NCBI GenBank assembly: GCA_003427395.1
Contig: BFEA01000849.1
Location: 270,471 to 298,689 of the forward strand
Reading direction: 5' to 3'
Length of the DNA stretch: 28,219 bases
Source of the DNA: Chara braunii
Lineage: Eukaryota > Streptophyta > Charophyceae > Charales > Characeae
Shown here: in pieces, positions 17,795 to 28,044 of the stretch
Position numbering within the stretch: the stretch's first letter is position 1
Layout of the letters: the number at the start of each line of letters is the position of its first letter
Translations under genes and position numbers: made by a program
Notes under the pieces: model-generated
Told to the model about the DNA's origin: nothing
The model's database searches: none
What the model saw: only the letters and a program-made list of their open reading frames with translations

Positions 17795-18705
17795 TGTTAT
17801 GAACCTGGTTGCTTGTTGTCAGAAGACCAACACTCACACGCATAGACTTCCAGGTATGCCCATACATACACAGAAAGGAAGGGGAGAGGATGGGAGTATC
17901 ACACCGCACAAGGAGAGATAAACACAATGGAACACTTGACCATGCGATATGTCAGAGAACATTGAAACTGCACTTCACTCCACAGAATCCTCACAACCAG
18001 TCACAAAGGAAAGCCGAGTAGATCACGTCTAGGAAACAACAAAGCAAAGATAGTCTGCACACAGTTTACAGACTGTTTATTAAACTCAGGATTGAGCAGC
18101 GCTTCACTCCCCAAAGTCTCGAATTGTTAGGAAACCCCCAAAACTATGGTCCACTGCTCAGAATTAAGCAGCGCTTCACTCCCCAACCCCTGAGTAACCG
18201 CTATCAACACCCCTGAGTCCCTGAAACATCAAGCGCCACCCAGATACTGCCTCCAGAAGGCAGCGCCACCCTGAAACAGGCCCCTGAGGCCAAGCGCCTC
18301 TCAAAGGATGAAGAAGAAGACCAGCGCTACAGTATGTGATGATGATGAAGTGTCGAATGACTTCCCAAGTGGAAGTCTGCAGCAGCGCCACGTCCCTTGA
18401 CAAGATGAACTCCGAGGAAGAAGCTGCAACTATGGCGGCAGCACCATACACCCTGTAACCCTACTCCAAAGGAGAGTCCAACAGGGCACCACTTCTCTCG
18501 CCTCCAGCAGACCTCCCATAGCCCAAACCTCTAAACAGCCCCGCGTGTTGTCAAAGTACAACGTCAGATATGTTCCCCTCGGATTTTCCCTACAGGCAGG
18601 TCTCTCGGTTAGCCCTTTGGCAAACAAAATTACGAATCTATCCTACCTATAGTACAGCCTCGACGAGAGAGGCTAGAGGCGACCAGAAACCAGCAAGTCA
18701 TTGCA
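17795..18705 (-). repeat. Element C 3' LTR (911 bp, internally shorter)
   Basis: Matches 25644-26910 at both ends, with many substitutions. It lacks about 370 bp present in the right copy (26398-26767 or so). It contains AGCGCC words at roughly 30-bp spacing (18234, 18262, 18293, 18323, 18384). Confidence 0.9.
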
Positions 18706-18722
18706 GACGTACCCTCCCTCGG
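18706..18722 (-). other. Element C polypurine tract-like sequence
   Basis: The minus strand reads CCGAGGGAGGGTACGTC just before the 3' LTR start TGCAATGAC. The purine core is GAGGGAGGG. It lies 17-33 bases after the integrase stop. Confidence 0.5.
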
Positions 18723-18738
18723 AGCGAGGACCTTCGAG

Positions 18739-20195
18739 CTAGGGGCGCAGGCGTGCAGAGCGTGGAAGGGGTTCTCCCTTTTGTGCTGCCTCATATCTGA
18801 GGACAACAGACTTAGTTGTTTTCATAAACTCCTTGCGAGTAAAACAACGGTCTTAAGTATGTGGCTGGTAAGAGAACTTCACAAGGTACTCTTGATCTGG
18901 GCATGTGCCTGACCCATCCTCAATGGACTCCAGCTCATATCCCTTACGAGGGATCGGTGGACCGAATTGAGGAGGCTTGTCAGGGAATGCATCAGCTGAT
19001 GTGAATGACAGCAGCTTAGATGCATGAACGACAGGGTAGGTTTGTAGATGCGGAGGGACATCCACAGTGTAGGATGGTCCAAAGGGATCAGCTCCCACTA
19101 TATATCAAACCTACCATTGATCCATGTATCGTAGCAGCAACTTAGGCGAAATGTCCTCCTCTCGTGACAACTCAAAACTGAGTACCCACACCCAGTCACC
19201 TGTGTGAATAGTAGAAGGACGTCTGTGCCGATTAGCCTACTGAATCATATAGCTTTTTGGGCTTTTAGGAGGTTGGGACGGGCACGCTCTATGTCCATCG
19301 GTAACGCCTGGTGAACTCTGTCGTTCCAGGTGTCAACATCGGGGTAGCCTTGTCGATAATATCATCGAGAGGCTGTCGTGGCTCACGACCCCAATGTAAC
19401 CGGTAGGGTGTGAAGCCAGTTGAGGAGTGTACAAACGTATTATATACAAGTTGTGCACGACCCAAATGGAGATCCCAATCCTGCTGATTTGGACTAATCA
19501 CAGGACGCAGCAACTGAAACAGAATCAGGTTCATCACTTCAGCCTGACCATTGGCTTCAGGATGACATCCAGATGTCATATCCAGGCGAGAATGAAGATA
19601 ATCCCTGCAGTAGGATTGCCATTCATTGCTGCAAAACCTGGGATCTCGGTCACTGACTATGGAGGTGGGTGGTCCATGATGTGTAACCCACCTGTCAGCA
19701 AAGGCTGCTTGTACAGCAGGCACACCTGCTTCAACTTGTAAGGGGATGAACTCTGCATATTTGGAAAACCAATCCACACATACCACGAGGCGTGGTCCTA
19801 CCCAAGTCAGTAAAGTCAATAGACACTGACTGTGCAGGAGCATCAGGGATGGGCAGTGGTTTGAGTAGGCCAGGGGAGGTCGACGTACCACCTTATTCTT
19901 GTGGCATAACTCACAGGTTTCCATATAGTGCAGCATGTCACTCCTCATCTCCTTCCCGAAGAAGCGCTACGACAGGGCTGCATACGATTTGAGGGCACCA
20001 AAGTGACCACGAGCATTATTACACTGATATCAGGAGTGTTCTCAGCTTGAGGTTTTGGGGAACGCACAATATTCCTCACCTTTGCTGCAAGTATATAGCA
20101 GATCTGAAACCAGAGTATATCCTGGTTCAGAGGCAGGATCATCCTGAAGATTCCTCACTATAGGCCCAAAAATCGCATCCTGGGGCAGCAAATGG
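18739..20195 (-). pseudogene. Element C integrase with chromodomain-like tail
   Basis: The N-terminal zinc domain is partly recognisable (ARGHFGALKSYAAL, then CELCHKNK); the first His of the HHCC set is not seen. The core frame (19289-19948) has SIVSDRDPRF (Asp) and HPEANGQAEV (Glu) with 35 residues between them. The segment with the first catalytic Asp is disturbed by a frameshift near 19800-19860. The C-terminal frame (18853-19098) has GPSYTVDVPPHLQTYPVVHA and EYLVKFSYQPHT. A TAA at 18853-18855 interrupts it, but the same frame continues with DRCFTRKEFMKTTKSVV to a TAG at 18739-18741. The conserved Trp of this tail (KWF in element A) is Cys here. At least three breaks make it inactive. Confidence 0.9.
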
Positions 20196-20212
20196 GCAAT
20201 GGTCTAACGAGT

Positions 20213-20656
20213 CTAGTCTCCAAAAGAGTGAGTAAAGGAGATTGGAAAGAGAGCATCAGGCCTACGAGAAAGGGCATCTGCTACTCGATTGTAGCAGCCC
20301 TTCTTGTGCTTCAGTTCAAAGTCAAACATGTCGATGAACTGAATGTAGCGAGCAAGCTTGTCATTCAGTTCTCCCTGGGACTTCATACACTGGAGGGTGG
20401 AGTGATCTGAAAAGATCTTAAAGTGCGTGCCCAGGAGGAAGTGTTTCCAATGCTTGAGCGCTGACACAAGAGTATATAGCTCTTTCTCGTAGGTAGAGTC
20501 CTGCAACTTCTTTGTTTTGACCTTGTTGCTCATTTATTCAACAGGTTGCAGACCATTCCCATCATCCTGTTGAAGTACCGCCCCTACACCATACTGACTC
20601 GCATCAGTAGTGAGCACAAAAGGCAAAGTAGGGTGAGGTAACTTCAAAACAGGGGC
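20213..20656 (-). pseudogene. Element C RNase H domain
   Basis: TTDASQYGVGAVLQQDDG, then a TAA at 20534-20536, then TYEKELYTLVSALKHWKHFL, FSDHSTLQCMKSQ, DFELKHKKG and VADALSRRPDA. All four acidic positions are present in one frame apart from the stop. It is continuous with RT. Confidence 0.9.
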
Positions 20657-21560
20657 ACGAATCAAGGCCTCCTTGAGACGTGTGAAAGCCTCCTTACACT
20701 CTGATGTCCAAAAAAAGGAAGTGTCTTTGTTTGTAAGGCCAGTCAGGGGTGCTGCAATAGAGGAGAAGTTCTTAATGAGCTTCCTGCAGTAAGATGCAAA
20801 CCCTAAAAAAAACGGGACATCACGAATGTTCACAGGCTTCGGCTTGTCCTAAACAGCAACAACTTTCGTTGCCTCAGGAACCAACCCCTCTCCAGAAATG
20901 ACATGACCCAGATAGACTACAGAGGGAACTCCAAAAGAGGACTTATCCCTGTTGATCTTATACTGGTTATCATGTTAGGCCTGGAGGACCAGAGCCAGAT
21001 GCTGCGCATGCTCTTGGACAAAACGAGTGAATACCAGGATATCATCCAAGTAGGCAACTACGAACTTGTTAAGGTAAGGCTTGAGTATGCGATGCATCTC
21101 TATTTGGAATGTGCCCGGGGCATTGCAAAGACCAAATGGCATGACCTACTCATGTGTGCCATACCTGGTTTTGAAGGTTGTCTTGTGGACATCGCCTTCA
21201 ACCATATCAATCTGGTGATAACCAGATTTGAGGTCGATCTTGCTAAAAATGGTACAGCCCTGCACCATATCCAACAAGTCATCGATACGAGAAAGAGGCT
21301 CTGTGGACTTCGTCGTGATCTTATTGAGACCCTTGTAGTCCACGCACATTCTGAACTCACCATTCTCCTCCTTTGGAACAAAGAGGACTGGTGCCCCAAA
21401 CTCAGATGTGTTGGGCCGGATCCAGCCTTTGCTGGTCAGGGTCTCTAACTGTTTCTTGAGCTCGTCAAGTTCAACAGGGGACATCCTGTAGACTCGGCCC
21501 TTGGGAGGGACCGAACCAGGCAGGAGCTCAATCTCATGTTTGGTCTGCCTATGGACAAGT
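20657..21560 (-). pseudogene. Element C reverse transcriptase
   Basis: One frame carries [71 protein letters not shown], a TAG at 21146-21148, [13 protein letters not shown] and YLDD (codons 21041-21052). Further stops are TAA at 20975-20977 and TAG at 20849-20851, before the connection domain (FFLGFASYCRKLIKNFSSIA). All domains align without frameshift, so the decay here is by point mutation. Confidence 0.92.
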
Positions 21561-22310
21561 CCAGTAGGCTCTTGCATAAGATCTGAGAACCGGTCAACAA
21601 CCTGCTGATTCTGAGAGGGACAGAGAGCAGTCTCCACATCAGTCTGCTTGACACAAGCCACAAACAGACGTGTGTGGTTAGTCTGGCGTGAAAGTCGCAT
21701 AAAACTACAAGCACGCATGCAAAAGCAACTGCTGGTCGGATGGTACTCATCAACAAGTAAACAAGGGTGATAGATACCATGCCGGTCAGGTAGCTCAACC
21801 CTAGGAATCCGCCAGTCGATCCTAGGATTGGTGGCATTAAGCCACTGCATGGAGAACACAAGGACAAGGGGATCATCAGGGAATACATAGAAATTCAGGC
21901 GATGCCTGATTTCCCCCTGCTTGTCAAAAGTCACTGTGTAGACCCTTGACAACAGTTGTGATCCTGACTGTGGAGGAGTCGCCAATGCGAACCTTAATAG
22001 GTTGTCTCAACTTCACTAGTCTCTGATCCAAGTGCAGTTTGCTGACTGTCTTGGGAGACATGAAATTGCGTGTGGCCCCACAGTGTAAAAGACCTTTGAT
22101 CTTGGCTCCCAGGATAGAGGGTCGAAGTAGGATGAGTTCTAACCTGTGCTTTTTCTTCTCCTGCAAGGACAGGAAAAGATCAGCAAGGCACTGGGAATCA
22201 TCCTCCTCCCACGTCTCATCCAACTCAGAGTCCTCAAAAGTGAAGGACCCTGAAGATGCAACTCCAGAAATGGAAGAACCAGCGAGAGAATGTGAGGATT
22301 CACCTTGATC
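21561..22310 (-). pseudogene. Element C protease, catalytic Asp replaced by His
   Basis: The active-site loop reads LLHCGATRNFMS where the family has LxDSGATRNF. The catalytic Asp is His (codon CAC at 22083-22085, one base from GAC) and the next residue is Cys. A frameshift near 21955 leads to RVYTVTFDKQGEIRHRLNFY and FSMQWLNATNPRIDW, the C-terminal half (usually LGMxWL). A Ser/Glu/Asp-rich linker (22150-22352) connects it to the gag zinc knuckle region. Not functional as read. Confidence 0.85.
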
Positions 22311-22352
22311 GGAAAGTGAATCAACACTGGTGTAAGGAGCTGCTGCTTCCAC

Positions 22353-24208
22353 CTCCCTCTTTTGAACTAGAGCAAGGCATGCTGGGACAGTCCTTTACGA
22401 AGTGGTCTCCCTCGCATCCCAGGCAGACACCCTTGCCAGGGGAAGGTGGAAGGATCAAGGGGGTCAGCTGGCCAGCGGGACGTCACGTGGTAGGGGTACT
22501 CTCTGGGCACTAGGGGAAGAGGCACGTCCCTTACCTTTCCCCTTGCTTCTGGTTGGTGCTCTTTGGGCTGGGGCTTTACCCCTTGCCATGCCCATCAAAG
22601 CATCAGCCAGGGCAAGAACAACAAGATCTGCAGCAGATGAGGGAGCAGTCCCAGATGGAGGGGTTCCACCCTGGGATGCTGCATCACTATCTGAACTGGA
22701 TGCTGCAGCAGCAAACAAGGTTCCCTTCCTCCTCCTTCGCCCCTTTGAGGAGGGTCCCTTCCTTCCTTTAGAAGGTGCTTCCTGGACATGGAGTTTGGAC
22801 TCCAAGTCCAGGGTTGCTTTGCCAAAGGACCACTAGTCCTTATGGCCCAGAGAGAACAATGCTAATTGGTATTGCTTAGGCGCTGCACGGAAATGAATGA
22901 GCAGATCCTGCTCACTCATCTCTAACCTTGGAGTCGATGTCAGATTCTCAAAGGTAGAATAAAGTTTGGTCAAGGAGCCATCAAATTTCTTTTGGCCCAG
23001 GTGCAGAATTTTGTCCACCCTGGGATGGAGGGGTTCCACCCTGGGATGTTGCATCACTATCTGAACTGGATGCTGCAGCAACAAACAAGGCACCCTTCCC
23101 CCTCCTTCGCTCTTCCTGGACATGGAGTTTGGACTCCAAGTCCAGGGCTGCTTTGCCAAAGGACCGCCAGTCCTTATGGCCCAGAGAGAACAATGCTAGC
23201 TGGTATTGCTTAGGCGCTGCACGTAGGAAATGAATGAGCAGATCCTGCTCACTCATCTCTAACCCTGGAGTCGATGTCAGACTCTCAAAGATAGAATAGA
23301 GTTTGGTCAAGGAGCCATCGAATTTCTTTTGGCCCAGGTGCAAAATTTTGTTTGCTGCTTTCCTGGGCTGCTCCTTGTCGGCAAACCTATCATGCAGGGC
23401 CTACAGAAAACCAGCCACCCCTAACCACCCCTAACCTCTGAGCCTTATCTGACATCTCCATCTCCTGGTTGCTGGAAGTGGAGGTGCACCATTTCAGTGC
23501 AGTCCTCTCCAGACGAGCGAGGATGGCAGACACCTTTACATCCTCATCACATTTGAACCCACTCAGGTAGGTTCTTTGTGCAGTGACCCAATCTACAACA
23601 TCCACCTTTGGGTCCTCGCCAGAGATCATGGGTGGAGGGGTCAGCTTGGGCCGCTTGAAATCAAATGGAGCAGAGGGTTGTGAAGGTGCTGTTGGTTTGA
23701 GCGTAGAGGGAGGAGATGTAGGTCTGGATTGTGGGGGTTGCTGAGGGCCTGCTTGAGAGGGCCCAGGAGAGGGAAGAACTGTCTGGGCAGGTGGGATCTG
23801 TAGATGAACAAAGAGACGGCCCAGTTTGGAGGAAATGTCCTTCAGTTGCTGAGTATGCTCAGCCATGCTGTCCTCCAGACTGGTGATTCTGGCGTCCTAG
23901 TTAGTAAAATAGGACTGATGAACTTCATCTTGCAACAGGACGAATTCAGCTATGTCCTTATTGTACTGACTGGAGCTGCCACTCGTCCTGACCTTCTCCA
24001 CATCAGTTGTCAGTTCCCTCCTTCTTGTTTCCTTCTTGGCAGATTCCTCCTTCCTCTTCAGCTCAGCCTTTAGAGACTTGACTGCTTGGGCTTGCAGGCG
24101 GAGTTTCTCCTCCTGGGCCCGCAGTTCAGCCTCTAAGGGGTCAAGCGGAATCTGAGGCTTTACTTTAGAAGCCTCTCCCTCCTCCTGCCATCTTGCTTTT
24201 TCCCACAA
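22353..24208 (-). pseudogene. Element C gag: coiled coil, capsid, zinc knuckle
   Basis: From 24208 the protein starts MWEKARWQEEGEASKVKPQ, then a Lys/Glu-rich coiled coil (AELRAQEEKLRLQAQAVKSL). A TAG at 23897-23899 interrupts one frame that continues with MAEHTQQLKDISSKLGRLF, a Pro/Ser-rich linker and a capsid segment (PMISGEDPKVDVVDWVTAQR, then AILARLERTALKW). A frameshift near 23400 moves coding to ALHDRFADKEQPRKAANKIL, then LLIHFLRAAPKQYQLALFSL. A tandem duplication (22654-23351) repeats the capsid C-terminus. The zinc knuckle CLGCEGDHFVKDC (22387-22425) is an intact CX2CX4HX4C. A basic stretch (KGRRRRKG) lies upstream of it. Confidence 0.85.
22654..23351 (-). repeat. Tandem duplication within element C gag
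   Basis: Plus-strand units start at 22654 and 23024, both GATGGAGGGGTTCCACCCTG. The first is 370 bp. The second is about 328 bp, lacking around 40 bp between CTCCTTCGC and TTCCTGGACATGG. Units are about 95% similar elsewhere. It duplicates the capsid C-terminus plus a Ser/Asp-rich segment. Confidence 0.9.
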
Positions 24209-25629
24209 TTCAGATAAATAAAAATAAACAATTAATCAGAGACAAACAGGAAGTAGCAGTAATTGAGTTTTCTCTGCAATGCTCACTCAGTTGCTGCCAC
24301 CTGCCTAGAGAGAGAAAGTTGGTTAGTCTGAGCAAGTGAGTGCTCAGTCTCTGCAGACCGCTTGAGGGTCAGGGTCAGTTTAGAGTAAACTCAACAAAAA
24401 TCCATTTCACGATTTTCCAATCCCTGCCCTGACACAACAATTGCGTGCAATAACTGCAAACCCCGGGTCAATAACCTTCAGGATGCAATCCTGGACTGAT
24501 TAGTATTGAGTAGTAATTAGGCAGAGTGACTAATTAGTGGCAGACAGTTAACTACTGATGACCAAGGTGCAATGATTTACTGGGTACCCGATTTTTAGAC
24601 TTACCTTACTGACTTCACCACTGTATGACCCTGTATACCACACCCTGAGTATGGCGAATTACAGTTTTCACTGTAACTAACTCAGAACATCAAATCTAGA
24701 TATGGGATTTCAGATAGACACTGTGTACTGAATTGCGATTTACCAGGGATTGACAAAATTGAATTTTGACGGACAGAATCAAAGTTATGATTGACCCTAG
24801 TCTAGCCAAGCTTTAGCTATGGCAGCGCAAGATTCAAATTTCCATTATCACTGACAACAGGACCCTTAACAGACGAATTCACTACACAGGATGAATCGCA
24901 ATACTGTAGAGCAGTCACAAATGAGATTTGAGTCAGAAAAGAGGTCAACCAGGGTTAGTAGAAGTCAAAAATGATAGGTAGGGGAAGTTGGATATGGTTG
25001 TCCCACAGTTTGAATTTCGATTTTCAACTGTAAACTGACTGACAGACCAGATTTCGCTATTCTAAAAATAGCCCCGGAATCGCCACACAGAGTAGAGTAA
25101 GGAACACACTTCAGGGTCAACTCTGAAGAAGATGAGTGAAACTCTGGCTATGGTTGTATGGTCAACCCCATTTCGCCAGTTCCATCTCCTAATGATTCAT
25201 AGTGTTCCGACGTACCAAACCTTCTGAAACTTGGTGATCCAGTAGATAACCCTGAGGCGCTTCACCCCGAACTGACAGATTCAATGAATTCGGACTCCCA
25301 GGTGCAGATAACTGATCAACTCAGTGCAGCGCCACATCACCCTATGCTGCTCTGTTTGGAAATTGGGGATCCTGGCCCAATTCCACAATCGTAACCTCCT
25401 GGGACCACTTCCTTGTCAATTATCAGTCTTCAGATGAATGGCCAGGCTAAAAATAGCCCCTCAAAGTCTCTCAGGCCTCTGAGCATCAATCACCACTCAC
25501 TCCTGCATAACCAACCTCACTGACAACAACCTTGAAGATGATGAATCGCCATGAAACTCAACTCCAGTATCTCGCTAAATGATGATGGTTGCTCCGACTC
25601 ATCAATCGCTCCAGTGTCTGGATCCAATC
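24209..25629 (-). other. Element C untranslated leader
   Basis: About 1.4 kb between PBS and gag start with no coding frame over 60 codons on either strand. It is relatively AT-rich and shows no obvious repeats. It is similar in length to the element A leader but without the CCACGTCAGC motifs. Confidence 0.7.
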
Positions 25630-25641
25630 GCTCCGATACCA
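25630..25641 (-). other. Element C primer-binding site
   Basis: The minus strand reads TGGTATCGGAGC, 11 of 12 matches to the initiator tRNA-Met complement, two bases from the LTR end. Confidence 0.85.
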
Positions 25642-25643
25642 AC

Positions 25644-26910
25644 TGTTATGATTCTGGTTGTCTGTTGTCTGAAGACCAACACTCACTCACATAGACTCCC
25701 AGGTATGCCCATACATACACAAAAGGAAGGGGAGAGGATAGGAGTATCACACCGCACAGGGAGAGATAAACACAGCGGAAGACTTGACCATGCGATATGA
25801 CACGGTGCATTGAAAGTGCAATTCACTCCACTTAATCCTCACAACCAGTCATAAAGGAAAGTCGAGTAGATCACATTCAAGAAACAATGAAGCAATGATA
25901 GTCCAAACCCAGTATCAACACTGTTTATGAAACTCAGAGTGTCGAGTTGTCAGAATAACCTGAGAACTCTGATGTGCTGCTCAGAGGTGAGCAGCGCTTC
26001 ACTCCCCAACCCTGATGAACCGCTATCACTACCCCGGAGTCCCTGAAACATGAAGTGCCAACCAGATACAGCCTCTATAGGCAAGCGCCACCCTGATAAA
26101 GGTCTCTGAGCCAAGCGCCACTCAGAGGATGAAGAAAAAGACCAGCGCCACAGTATCTGATGATGCCGAAGTGTCGAAAGACTTCCCGGGTGGAAGTCTG
26201 CAGCAGCGCCAACACTCCTAACAAGGTGACCTCTGAGGAAGAAGCTGCAGCTATGGCTGCAGCGCCACTACCCTGGAACCCCACTCCGGAGGAGGGTCCA
26301 GAACGGCACCAACTTCCCTCGCCTCCAGCAGACCTCTCTATAACCCAGACCTCTGTACAGCCCCGCGTGCTGACAGAGTACAGCGCAGGTCGCAGCTATG
26401 GCAGGTTCCCCGAAGGTCTGGCTATGTCTGTCTCCCTCAACGCTGAGCCGTCACCACTTTCGGTTCACGCGTAGCACGGCGGCGATGTACTCAGTACCAA
26501 CTGCCAAAAGCACTGAACCGATGTTCCCATCCTATCTATAACCTACACTAGCCTAGACACGACCTAGACCGGACTGTCTGGACCGACCGGTACCGTTTCA
26601 GTTTCGGCCTCTTGGCCTCTACTTTCCCCGGCTATAGGCTATAGGACCGTCTATCAACATAGGCCTTTAGGGCCTGTCTGTCCTAGGGGTAGCCCGGGCC
26701 TGCTATTCGCAGTTAGGGTAGCAGTAGGAAATTCAGTTAGTGCTGGGCCTGTATTTTCCCAAATTTGCAGATATGTCCCTCACGACTTTCCCCTACAGGT
26801 AGGTCTCTTGGTTAGCCCTCAGCCAAACAAAATTACGAATCTACCCTACCTATGGTACAGCCTGGACATGAGAGAGGCTACAGGTGACCAGAAACCAGCA
26901 AGTCATTGCA
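25644..26910 (-). repeat. Element C 5' LTR (1267 bp)
   Basis: Starts TGTTATGATTCTGG beside the PBS and ends AGTCATTGCA at 26910. It holds AGCGCC words at 26084, 26114, 26144, 26205 and 26261. The ~370 bp at 26398-26767 are absent from the other LTR, at a point where short GCAG-like microhomology is present. Confidence 0.9.
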
Positions 26911-27228
26911 GAATAGACAGTAAGAGGGTGGAAGAGATAATCAATGACCACCAGGAGAGTACCCCAACATTACCCACTTCTTCTCTGGGCTTCCCCTCGC
27001 CTCCACGTCATCAAACACTATCCGATAACGAGTCTGACAAGTCCTGATCCCATAGAAGTGCCACGTGGCACTGTTCTCTCGTGAAGACAATGGAGACAGG
27101 CAGCAGCGCAAAATGTCGACGTCAACCTCAGGTAAGTATCCCATTCCTCAGTCATCCACAGACCTCGATCTCCCTCTTTGTCACGACCAATCACCTCATG
27201 TAGACAGAGTGGCCAATGCCACGTCACC

Positions 27229-27290
27229 AATGAAGACAGGTGGCATGCGCCACATCAGCAATGAAGACAGGTGGCATGTGCCACATCAGC
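27229..27290. repeat. Two 31-bp tandem repeats with hairpins
   Basis: Units begin AATGAAGACAGGTGGCATG at 27229 and 27260. Each contains GTGGC/GCCAC arms with a 4-base loop and ends in CCACATCAGC. A diverged piece with CCACGTCACC precedes them at 27219. Confidence 0.85.
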
Positions 27291-27366
27291 AGGGGCTGGC
27301 GCTCAGCAGAGGAGGCGCCAGCATGCTGCCACAGTCCCGCGTCGTCGTCCACGGTGGCGGCACACA

Positions 27367-27443
27367 GCCAGCGTCAAGCCAGCGTTGAGCCAGCGTTGAG
27401 CCAGCGTTGAGGCAGCGTTGAGGCAGCGTTAAGGCAGCGTCAA
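27367..27443. repeat. 11-bp minisatellite, seven units
   Basis: GCCAGCGTTGA-type units run head to tail from 27367 to 27443, with variants GGCAGCGTTGA, GGCAGCGTTAA and GCCAGCGTCAA. The element A LTR has only scattered CCAGC/GCAGCG words at the equivalent place, so the array expanded in D. Confidence 0.9.
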
Positions 27444-27486
27444 AGCAGCATAGCCAGACTGAATGTTGACTTCCTGGAGATTAAGC

Positions 27487-27495
27487 CTTATGTAG
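27487..27495 (-). promoter_or_regulatory. TATA-like box of element D LTR
   Basis: The minus strand reads CTACATAAG, identical to 5872-5880 in the element A LTR. Confidence 0.5.
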
Positions 27496-27984
27496 TGTTT
27501 GACGAGGCGGTCTGGCCTCAGGTCTGCCACCCACAGTCGTGCAGATTGACTCACAGCCGAGGGCCTGGATTGTGTACAGTTGCAGACTTCCACTTGGTCC
27601 TGATGCTGTCTGGGTACCTGCATACAAACAAGTGTATGCGTCTGACCGGCGGCCTGGGCTGGGTCCATTTTGACTTTGACTGTTGGCCTTAGGCAGTTGA
27701 CTGTGCTCAACTGTTGCCCGCTCAGGCCCTGGATCCACGTAGGGGTCTTTTTCCCCTTTCGGCCTGAGACCGAGTGGTGGCCTGGCAAGGCCCTCAGACT
27801 TTCAACGAGGCATACTGTGTGGGTTATTGCACATTCATGACAACATTGCTTTGTGGTCGCAAAAGGGGTATTCCTGACTGCTCTTTTCGTTTTTCAATGC
27901 TAATGCAAATCGCGGAGCATAAATGGCTAAGTAAGCTCCACGATCGGAAGTCACGGGCACCCCCTCTCTCAATCTGTGTGAATG

Positions 27985-27992
27985 TATAAAAG
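27985..27992 (+). promoter_or_regulatory. Candidate TATA box
   Basis: TATAAAAG in the context GAATGTATAAAAGCAAC. It is the only canonical TATA box in a non-transposon stretch of the window. The transcript, if any, would run into the repeats at 28045-28219. Confidence 0.35.
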
Positions 27993-28044
27993 CAACAATG
28001 CCTTGTGTTCCGAAATAGTCAGCTTTCATGAAGTGATGAGGCTG

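Larger units (their letters stand above)
17795..26910 (-). mobile_element. Element C: near-complete Ty3/gypsy LTR retrotransposon, 9.1 kb
   Basis: Both LTRs, PBS, leader, gag, protease, RT, RNase H, integrase and a PPT-like tract are present in order on the minus strand. LTR edges come from direct comparison: both start TGTTATGA and both end AGTCATTGCA. The flanking pentamers (17790-17794 TGTCG and 26911-26915 GAATA) do not match, so no target-site duplication is visible. Coding regions carry stops and frameshifts. The right flank resembles the interior of an A-type LTR, which suggests nesting in element D. Confidence 0.9.
26911..27831 (-). repeat. Element D LTR, right part (related to element A LTR)
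   Basis: Collinear with the element A LTR from about 5365 onward: GTGGAAGAGATA, the 14-bp G-box palindrome (27058-27071), GGTAAGTATCC, CCAC-TCAGC motifs, GCCAGCGT repeats, the TATA-like box (27487-27495) and CTGTCTGGGTACCTGC. It ends GGGTTATTGCA at 27831, matching the element A end GGGTTACTGCA. Sequence identity is patchy, so it is a different subfamily. No coding sequence. Confidence 0.7.

Noticed and set aside
17397-17921. 174-codon plus-strand ORF
   Set aside because: Crosses the LTR edge of element C at 17795 and shows no domain; composition typical of chance ORFs in GC-rich DNA.
20903-21448. 181-codon plus-strand ORF
   Set aside because: Exactly antisense to the element C RT palm; motifs are on the minus strand.
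22402-22836. 144-codon plus-strand ORF
   Set aside because: Antisense to element C gag; Ala/Pro/Leu bias is explained by the complement of the gag Ser/Lys codons.
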